Shown: piece after piece, positions 61,201 through 64,000 of the stretch
How positions within the stretch are numbered: position 1 is the first letter of the stretch
Layout: each line of letters opens with the position of its first letter
Source of the DNA: Candidatus Epulonipiscium viviparus
GTDB taxonomy: Bacteria; Bacillota; Clostridia; Lachnospirales; Cellulosilyticaceae
Direction of reading: 5' to 3'
Length of the DNA stretch: 64,000 bases
Assembly (NCBI RefSeq): GCF_030708075.1
Contig: NZ_CP117982.1
Coordinates: forward strand, 1 to 64,000
Position numbers and translations under genes: made by a program
Notes under the pieces: generated by a model
Told to the model about the DNA's origin: nothing
Databases searched by the model: none
Seen by the model: the letters and a program-made list of their open reading frames with translations, nothing else

Positions 61201-64000
61201 GATTATACCGCGAGCATTGCCAACTTATCTCAAACTGTACCGCTAGAGGATATATTTAAAACTCCGGCTTATTACACAACAACTGTTAAAGCAACCAACA
61301 AGAATGACCCAACCAAATCATCTATGTTTATGTATACTACCGTTATTCAAGATAATCAAAAACCAGTATTTTATTTTGAAGACGTATTGCAAGATGATTT
61401 AGCCGAGGCTACTATCGAGCATGTAGTGGAGACGACCGGAACTCTCGCACCAAACGTCGTACCGTATGATAATTCATTGCGAGCAGGAAAGGCGCCAGTG
61501 AAGATTGTGAGCACTATCGCTGGAGTTGAGACCCAAGTACTTCCGCATAAAGATGCCAGTGGAAATGATTTAGTGCTTGCTGCAACACAACAGCCATATC
61601 AAGTAGATGACACAGGAGCTTCGACAAACAAACTTTATACCGATACTCAAATATGGGATATGGTTAAAGCGTTGGGTACGCAAGAAGGTACGCATAAGTT
61701 ATCGTATTACGCATCTCAATGGCAAGGTTATTTACATGCAACTAGAGGCGACTATGCCGAGTTTTTCCTAACTGTAAATGTTGTCGCAACTCCAGATGAG
61801 ATAGCTCCGGTTATAGCTGATCCAGACCCGCTTAAATATGAAGTGGCTCAAGGGGGGGCATTCACTATGCCGCCAGTTCCTAGCGCAACTGATGATAGAG
61901 ACGACGTAGTTACTGTTAACGTGGCGGTTATGGACCCAGATAACAAAATTAGTACTACTGTTGATACAAACAAAGTAGGCACGCATCGAATTATTTACTC
62001 CGCAAAAGATATTGCTGGAAATAAGGCCGAACCGAAAGAAGTAGAAGTAGTGGTTAAGGCTGTAGCGGATGACGAAAAGCCTGTGATTACGTTTACATTT
62101 AGCGGATACAAGTATGGCAAAGAGGAAACACCAGGAGAGCCTCAGACATTTAGTAGCGCTAATCCGTATCCTGACGGGGAAACTATGTTTACGATGTTTG
62201 AGAGCATGACTCAAGGAGATATTATTACGGTTACAACAAACGTCACAGACAATATCTCAAAAGATGTTGAACTGACCTGGGAAGTACGCGAGAATAAAAT
62301 TACTGAACCTGTGATTACTCTTGAAAAATTGGAAGATATCACCAAAAAGAAAGGCAATTACTTTGTAACTTTCACCGCAACTGATGATGCCGGAAATACT
62401 GCAGAAATGATTGTTAAGCTAACTGTGAAAGAATATGTTCCTGTAAAATTCGTATATAATGGAAAGACGTATAACGAGGTTACGAATGAAATAGAGCACA
62501 AGTTGAATGTAGGAATGCCATACGCACCGACGATCGAAATTATTGAAGATTCACTAAACCAATTTACGTATTCTGCCACTAAGGTAGGCGGCGGTGAGAT
62601 TTTGACACCTGCTACTGGAAAGATGACTGACCTTCCAAAGGCGATCACTGACATCAACACTGCGTTGGGAGCTCCAGCAGTTGGAGATAAGTTTACTGTG
62701 AAATTTGTAACAAAGGCATACAATGTGCCAGACCAAACTTTTAATATAGCATTGGAATATGTGGCGGCTGGTGTGGATACAACTGTACCTCAAATAGCAG
62801 TAAACGATGGAACCACTGAGCATACTGACGACTTTACTGTGAAAGTGAAGAAAGACGGCGCAATTCCAACTCTTACGGCAACAGCTATGGACGGCACAGA
62901 TAATGTTACTGCGGATATCAAAACTACTGTGACGAAGAACGGCGAAGCATTTACAGCTGGAGTAGCAGGAATCACTAGTGCGGAAGAAGCAACTTATGTA
63001 ATAACTTATACTGTAAGCGATGGAACCAACAACGATACGTTGAACGTAACAATACATGTGGATGCCACGGGGCCGGTGATTACGTTTAAAGCAGAAGGAC
63101 TGAAGCAAGGGGCTGGCAATGCGGCGACGTCGTTTGAATTTATATCAAATAAATTGGGAGAGAAGCCGAGTGCGGTATTTAATTTGGCAGACACATTCCC
63201 GTATACCATTACCGCAAAAGATGAAGTGGACGGAGCTGTAACTTATAAGTATGAAGTACACGATGAGAGAGGCGTTACCAAATTTGAGGATATGATGGCC
63301 GTTATGAATAAGGCAGGAAACTACCGAGTTACGATAACTTCAACAGACGAAGTTGGCAACGAAACTTCTATGGCAGTGATGTTGTATTCGCAAGAATTTG
63401 AGAAGGCAGAAGTTTCCTACGGTGGAGCGGCGATGGCAGCGGGAGATACTAAGAGCGTAACGATCGCGCCTGCAGATGTGGGTGCGTACAATCCAACTTT
63501 ATCTGTATCGGATGGAGCTTTGAGATGGGCAAAATATTCGATAACTAAAAATGGTACAGAGATAACTCCGGTAACGACGATGCCACAAGCAACTGTTGGG
63601 GATGAAATAGTCGCAAATACAACCGACGCAGTAGCGGCAATCAAAGCTGCAGTAGCGGGAGCAAAAAATGGGGATCAAATTGTAGTGAATTTAGAAGTTG
63701 TGGACTGGTTCTTATATACTGATAAAGCACCTGCAAAATACACGATCAACATTTCGATAGGTACAGAAGTAGATCTAACTAAACCAACGATAGCTATTAA
63801 CGAGAATACTGCCGACTACATGATCTACAAGTATAAAGGTCAGGGATTAACTCAGGGGGTTGTTGCCACCGACAATGTGGATGGCGATTTAACAGCAGAT
63901 AAATTTAAGGGAGAAGACGCCGGAATCTATAGAAATGTTAAGATTAATGGCGAAGCACTAGCAGAAGAGAAAGTATCGAAAGCAGATTTGGCGGCTAAGT
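46261..64000 (+). CDS. Giant secreted Ig-like repeat protein D (at least 5913 aa, open at right edge)
   Basis: From the ATG at 46261 the frame is uninterrupted to the window edge; the sampled lines across the whole region read in frame with no stop. The N-terminus MNKLQRKLALLMATTS is a signal peptide with cleavage near residue 25. A very acidic linker follows (about 26-125, repeats of FDDSF/FDESF and EEIEENIEDF). The remainder is a long string of beta-sandwich modules with the closing motif G-x-Y-[TK]-[IV]-x-Y-x-A-x-D (GTYTITYTAVDKS, GKYTITYVAHE), as in DUF5011/HYR/Big_3 domains of Gram-positive adhesins. Near-identical 94-95-residue tandem copies lie at 50341-51195 and 54925-55770. No enzyme motif seen. 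The C-terminal anchor is outside the window. Likely a giant adhesin or surface fibre (inference). Its own sigma-70 promoter and AAAAAGGAG support expression. Confidence 0.93.
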   Translation, partial: MNKLQRKLALLMATTSFTLNIPAYSMEFDNFLDDSLGIFEEMIEQEELLDEIFYPYGDADVFDESFDSSFDDSFGDSFDDVFIDETMNSYEDFFEQEEKEIEENIEDFEFDEESTEENGGIATMVPDSFKVSEDSPDEFAINSLTEIYVDGQRVDVSATYPYTAVSTKKTIYAGEEYILPTVSLDPDASLPLFSRITENGKDIQEEEGVLAISSSRDAFTRLRAAEEEITYTVSYYANEGDSQAVYEVNVITSPSLGVLITDGKFKGQMITTDTTLDTTLGAGDIKSSHFMITATEVTNPVPEVKKVGDSNWSGTIDNIEDAVGQYTITYKYIDPANTETLVITVNVTSLEKGELIINLSDTNPSSIALKNIDQYKWPYPSFDYGDNALNHDSPGITYEVTVEKKGALMITTLPSGPAPGNSAAAIDAIKAGGAGDYTFTYTASYTDPDTTEVVDAKPVTRDLKVTADGEKPVLDKNSISADYTSNIGDTFPIPQIIATDVDGDELVIKYTIESAEVAGFESPGELDLKTDSTFSFLLPGKYTITYVAHETREGGMTSDPVVINLTVTAIGAPTLDVIKYLEEVSYMSEAEYDISSTALSILVDSKPIASDAEGIVISYTNAAGEDIEKIDTTTPGEYMLVVNYTNDKNIPAAPVKKPVTVSENQPPTFDEYSETPKSPFAGIAYTVPALTAVDPEMVGHSQAATYPVEIKYTVVEGGAAPDFTNAKALTDPYTFAEAGTYKIAYQATDSTTLTASSTKEISIEVIENVMPKITISHGAVSYNGDFNLDQTFGDTADSLNSLTASAKDGEVNIDASKITLTITQTINDVGEAVNEDIADFDALMKKVGTYTATWSVADVEDPSKSATLTATIKVIDDKKPEITYDGELNQVIEFGGSFDLSALTVTATDNYDGDLTPTRTVTMGDPPVEVPSETTTLNQPGTYTITYTAVDKSKNEATLEINVLIKEDPEGNAPKFSIILNEGAESEKTFTADGQINMIAGEAAPKLKGTYTTKNNTVPQDVTAKITDSTDAEVTDPDTALKNPGTYKYTYEVQYETSEEPPQTKTSSVVITVVVAENEMPIVSATYKGAILQTPIEINMGDAAPEITLSATDDGKDVDLTVNAPTISITKDGADFTGGIDTIPNAAGEYIITYSVADSIDSTKSGTLLVTVKVNGAPVIHYDGAAAGETVDESIAQNGELTKSITAVDAENDPITWSFAIEGEGTYTTQADLNTKIKTLAAGVYKIVVTATDNAGLADKFTINLTIATNVAPEIFYNGISTDATETIEVGGTLKDITTSEDVAKLTFKIGEEAAVDYDKSVFDNAIKALPVGTHTIVIVATDATDSTLTDTLTITLTVAAANVAPVISYDGADAGDTKALSITAGGTLAAITTNETDAKLTYSIDGAPAVPHTPTEFDNAIKALTAGEYTIVITATDALEPTLTDTLTITLTVTAANVAPVISYDGADAGDTKTLSITAGGTLAAITTNETDAKLTFKIGEEAAVPHTPTEFDNAIKALSAGEYTIVITATDATEPTLTDTLTITLTVAAANVAPVISYDGADAGDTKTLSITAGGTLAAITTNETDAKLTFKIGEEAAVPHTPTEFDNAIKALTAGTHTIVIVATDAIEPTLTDTLTITLTVTAAAGPEFKDGGVTKTVQETKLNATVIKEADLAALLSDSTATISNFAQKAAYGLNPVFNSERVNVIATTFTATNAGGIASDLTYTQYTVVDQEAPSFGIFNSSSRDAIVHSPKGRTFFPFAVTDKKDGVMIDQTSRTLIDPTGNTTGAYTGPILSTEAKANAYGIHKYVYEVTDSDTNSTTATFYGVIHPNKTQYEAGPSITVDTLAPEYKTNNIDLEVPKKTIEQYAPYVPAVEIADGSTLEITILKSDPITAGWEVTVVEDKVTTVDAVKAIAETAGEYEVVYMAKSGNDAGVYAQQITVTPGENTAPVLTVTNGESNYTSNTVTTVMLNEPAPTLSATATDNGIDVTVADPVVKKGETVLPGGLADINTAEVGEYTVTYVVADGFDSSLDKTIVVTIKVIESFAGVDFIRDGNAANQDAGIALSKGDTYTAPEVKAVVDGAAGEVLTPVIVRLTGKGNQTEVDSSKHGSYSLTYTHPGDASKTLEIIVVIMPDATNEKPHFEANEKAWDTIGFSDKATSVSPGITALDAKDGDLFTFKPAEGTGVYMTVSKAGEEIVARRHIYKGASGLAVTFNKGPGAYEINYELLDSDSNAASLNYTFVASPIAKDKDTVVIPGTPIFTVDGRAISTWPLKDTTVPRVDLAQHQPYAQTITITEGADPAAVVGRVFKLNGANNVDNVSPTDIDYKALNVEEPGRYFVILTAESAGGQGGVYAELVTVTANEKPVITPPTETELTTTVGAVITLPNVNAEDPEDGPLTATSTIYDADNAIVADVAKMVEKAGIYTVKYIATDSAGGVSDPVEVTVTVTDPANEAPVLALKNPEDANVTATVGAVDFALPELNATDKEDDAASKPISVTHTIKDSTDATIEDVATMLSKAGVYKVTFVATDSEGVKSNEVVVTVTVAEAVDTEKPVITFTFSGYKYGKEETPGAPQTFSSANPYPDGETMFTMAENMTQGDIITVVTNVTDNISEDVQLEWKAYENKIAEPPMALENLEDITKKKGNYFVTFTATDEAGNTAEMIVKLTVKEYIPVEFVYNGQSYKEVKNDIEHKLKVGESYAPTIEIIEDSLNNFTYSVAKVGGGEILAPTTEKSDIAKAIADINTALGTPVLGDKFTVKFVTKAYNVPDQTFDIALEYVAADVDTTVPQITVNDGTTAHTKDFEVELEVGETIPTFTATAMDETTDVTADIKTAVTKNGEAFTEGVEGITSAEEATYVITYTVSDGTNTGTLKATITIIPKNVAPEISYGGVPTDETTVVIAEGGTIMAITTNENNAKLTYSIDGAPALPHTQTEFDNAIKALPVGKYTIVITATDALDSTLTNTLTINLIVTAANVAPEISYDGVSTDAITETIEAGGTLKAITTNETDAKLTYSIDGAPALPHTPAEFDNAIKKLTAGEHTIVITATDATEPTLTDTLTITLTVTAANVAPEISYDGVSTDAITETIEVGGTLKAITTNETDAKLTYSIDGAPAVPHTPAEFDNAIKALPIGPHTVVITAADATDSTLTDTLTITLTVTAANTAPKITPLGQDKYTVLLNDELFVFPTPIVTDKEDDAANKEVAVTHAITDSGNNPIASLAEMIAVAGVYTVAYTATDSAGATSAPYTITVEVVAEMAGAIFFNPGEPMYEIESGSEFTIPDVTAVDGYLQKPLEVKRTILNKTNSIIREDALTDISGTYRIIYSATSASGVPGTYTITVNVTDATAPVIWYNGTEQANQALIELTGEKALTKGSVYAPEIIVTDANTPVPAIRFDIYPGLIAPGTPSGSLPPKFKVDGKEIDISEIPNQVAGNYTVIYSANDAINWRSIYIQIEVKDGTPEAVENAPIITIKDKNGIVRSEDEDAGGTTPYNHEVAMNTTVEEFQKLVQYSATKSDAATPLEVIVSNITHDNNTQFSTIEQFLNVPGYYTVTLQAKDGDKATVRRISIRIVDTSVPVISYKGEAIPNKGALDITLNPTERFNAADISITDNSLNAGGSGVHITPPGGTESALIKFNDKTAGTGFVDSLNKVGETVGKYKLRFVAKDWQPGNALGVDKNAEVTINVDALAVAPGADTEKPVIAAPANAKIEVNKGDEFEMPPVPAVTDNSTDRLTVITTIYDVTGLETAEIAELMAIVLTDENKIALEEEGVIVDAVDTSKLNEYKIRYDAVDRAGNRADQQSVAVTVVESEPDTVFPSIDFTAGEFSLNAQSATPTTGAFEMTAMTAPEVSITVTDKATIVPTVTLAGVAITGATAADIATALKAELNKLAAADTAYVIDIKAFDGTNETQMIINVTVKAAVVVGAPTFANGELEKEDIHLNSIAPDAPSIEAADLAATLKSMLDTQFAEDPDVTVTPGKVTWGYSNKFLNNKVNVVRIPFTATLDGKVNDLVYTRTLALDQEEPAFYIFNTTAKDNILPIVKGQEWYPFAAADKKDGSLIPATTRTLTGPDGEVIGTYTGYKDSATEAKVDQFGLYQHRHEITDSDGHTEDATFFGIAVPKNDDPNKLEITVDGKTPTYTTPDKLTVETRTLAQYTPFMPEVVYPFVNSSVQTIVLSTTPVGPNRDVEVVTLNGSIDDVKTVARTAGIFTIAYMAIDNTDPTKAGTYIEEITVTAGENTAPVLTVTDETNSYTEDFELTFKMLDILPLIQATATDEGVDINASGPTVKKVGDNAWTGTVEDITNAAGTYTLTFVAEDTFDSTLNKTIVGTINVVTDGPKFADGSTLKEEITTDLAAAAPTEDYIKTLLDDTSAQISDWKQSASHGSIPVSKARVNVITTTFTATNAKGAQALTHIHTTAHDQAEPSFGINNVATKDIITISTKGRAFFPFAATDREDGSLISKTQRTLINPAGETQATFVGATGADDDTGKAATFGLHQYVYEVSDKDSNAIKSTVYVFTTPNKAQQAENPSITVDGAEAAYTNTEGTKMEFKAVETTKGKAYTPNVVIPPDATLKIAILKSAGEKETLDVTMINGDATIDDVKALANEEGIYTIGYMAVDNANPEKAGMFLQTLTVAPAANAPVITVPDILEYDVAQGGKFDIPELKATDVEDGEVTATYKVSVNGTETAFDTAAEVGTVFTFTYTATDSENNVSEPVVITVTITEAVAEGITFTIPPDAKLEFDVGEEFVIPAIVATDENGVKLDTTYSIIRRPGGFLNTDNAWTEATVTSLSGTYSVIFLARDAYGNEATKDVQIKVVDEIPPVIYYNGVDAGDTQTLNLKKNEALIVNVTMVENAAMAKLTRIVTDESNTIIKDNKFPDITKTPGTYKAVYTATDGVATDKLTMTIVVSEEAVDATGLPVITVTDERTGNSVVAGKQVFRLMTDTPETLDITHTTDIEADLQVDYTASIANLSQTVPLEDIFKTPAYYTTTVKATNKNDPTKSSMFMYTTVIQDNQKPVFYFEDVLQDDLAEATIEHVVETTGTLAPNVVPYDNSLRAGKAPVKIVSTIAGVETQVLPHKDASGNDLVLAATQQPYQVDDTGASTNKLYTDTQIWDMVKALGTQEGTHKLSYYASQWQGYLHATRGDYAEFFLTVNVVATPDEIAPVIADPDPLKYEVAQGGAFTMPPVPSATDDRDDVVTVNVAVMDPDNKISTTVDTNKVGTHRIIYSAKDIAGNKAEPKEVEVVVKAVADDEKPVITFTFSGYKYGKEETPGEPQTFSSANPYPDGETMFTMFESMTQGDIITVTTNVTDNISKDVELTWEVRENKITEPVITLEKLEDITKKKGNYFVTFTATDDAGNTAEMIVKLTVKEYVPVKFVYNGKTYNEVTNEIEHKLNVGMPYAPTIEIIEDSLNQFTYSATKVGGGEILTPATGKMTDLPKAITDINTALGAPAVGDKFTVKFVTKAYNVPDQTFNIALEYVAAGVDTTVPQIAVNDGTTEHTDDFTVKVKKDGAIPTLTATAMDGTDNVTADIKTTVTKNGEAFTAGVAGITSAEEATYVITYTVSDGTNNDTLNVTIHVDATGPVITFKAEGLKQGAGNAATSFEFISNKLGEKPSAVFNLADTFPYTITAKDEVDGAVTYKYEVHDERGVTKFEDMMAVMNKAGNYRVTITSTDEVGNETSMAVMLYSQEFEKAEVSYGGAAMAAGDTKSVTIAPADVGAYNPTLSVSDGALRWAKYSITKNGTEITPVTTMPQATVGDEIVANTTDAVAAIKAAVAGAKNGDQIVVNLEVVDWFLYTDKAPAKYTINISIGTEVDLTKPTIAINENTADYMIYKYKGQGLTQGVVATDNVDGDLTADKFKGEDAGIYRNVKINGEALAEEKVSKADLAAK
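50341..51195 (+). repeat. Three tandem 285-bp coding repeats within gene D
   Basis: Each copy begins with the codons for AANVAPVISYDGADAGDTK and ends TLTDTLTITLTV. Copies start at 50341, 50626 and 50911, exactly 285 bp (95 codons) apart, and are nearly identical. A diverged copy precedes them from about 50059. Each copy is one Ig-like domain. Confidence 0.9.
51205..52130 (+). repeat. About 0.9-kb module of gene D, copy 1 of 3 (others 58069-59025 and 59305-60235)
   Basis: The three blocks share the protein pattern GPxFxDG ... [AD]L..LL.. ... RVNVI.T.FTATNA ... D...PSFGI.N ... KGR.FFPFA.TD..DG ... RTL..P.G ... YGIH.YVYE.[TS]D.D ... SITVD ... Y.P.V.I ... VKA.A...G.Y...YMA ... V..GENTAPVLTVT. 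Copies 2 and 3 are nearly adjacent; copy 1 is 7 kb upstream. Nucleotide identity is modest, so these are older than the 8136-bp duplication. Confidence 0.75.
53941..54900 (+). repeat. About 1-kb coding duplication in gene D (partner at 62077-63036)
   Basis: The segment starting KPVITFTFSGYKYGKEETPG recurs 8136 bp downstream at 62077 with high nucleotide identity to about 63040, ending around TYVITYTVSDGT. It spans three to four Ig-like domains, so it is a duplication of a multi-domain block. Confidence 0.85.
54925..55770 (+). repeat. Three tandem 282-bp coding repeats within gene D, second cluster
   Basis: Copies of the same domain type as at 50341 but 94 codons long, with NVAPEISYDGVSTDA starting at 54931, 55213 and 55495. 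The 1-codon length difference from the first cluster shows that each cluster was expanded separately from related seeds about 4 kb apart. Confidence 0.88.
62077..63036 (+). repeat. Second copy of the about 1-kb coding duplication in gene D
   Basis: Partner of 53941-54900. Differences are mostly scattered substitutions (for example GAPQT versus GEPQT). The neighbours on both sides of the two copies differ, so the block moved as a unit. Confidence 0.85.

Noticed and set aside
47061-63644. The many minus-strand ORFs of 60-180 codons opposite gene D
   Set aside because: They lack start signals and are shadows of the uninterrupted plus-strand frame, whose codon pattern and repeated protein motifs are clear.

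Overview
This window looks like a piece of a low-GC, Gram-positive (Bacillota), spore-forming chromosome, probably a clostridial lineage. The evidence is a SpoVB-type flippase, strong AGGAG-type ribosome binding sites, sigma-70 TTGACA/TATAAT promoters, intrinsic terminators with U-runs, and a dCache chemoreceptor. The genus is not certain. A gut-symbiont clostridium of the Lachnospirales/Epulopiscium kind would fit, but that is a guess.

Layout. (1) Positions 1-1000 hold an 18-bp minisatellite running in from the left edge. (2) Positions 1154-11102 (+) are a giant exported repeat protein, called A here, split into three reading frames by two small frameshifts. (3) Positions 11.1-14.7 kb are a spacer with terminators, a second 18-bp minisatellite of 2.6 kb, and the wreck of an Rpn/PD-(D/E)XK transposase-like gene. 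(4) Positions 14739-24479 (-) are an intact 3246-residue paralogue, B, convergent with A, so A and B form a giant imperfect inverted repeat centred on the minisatellite. (5) Positions 24.7-29.6 kb are a composite satellite: three blocks of a 171-bp repeat, which carries two copies of a 17-bp palindrome per unit, alternate with three blocks of a 27-bp repeat. (6) Positions 29623-38265 (-) are a third, divergent paralogue, C (2880 aa). (7) Positions 38.66-40.04 kb are a 9/54-bp minisatellite. (8) Positions 40.07-45.7 kb are an ordinary gene island: an APC amino-acid permease, a methyl-accepting chemotaxis protein and a SpoVB-like flippase. (9) From 46261 to the right edge runs one uninterrupted reading frame of at least 5913 codons, D, a secreted protein built of Ig-like (DUF5011/HYR-like) modules.

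How it fits together. A, B and C share a signal peptide, a colinear series of about twelve Trp-Val-Thr helical modules (FIVAR-like), one conserved cysteine and a C-terminus ending in FKRS. They look like one family of very large cell-surface or extracellular proteins, and D is a second, unrelated type of giant surface protein. Every intergenic space next to an A/B/C gene is filled by a minisatellite, whereas the housekeeping-like genes have normal compact spacers. The biology is most likely variable surface structure or adhesion. The inverted A/B pair and the arrays are obvious substrates for recombination, but no enzyme dedicated to that is visible here.
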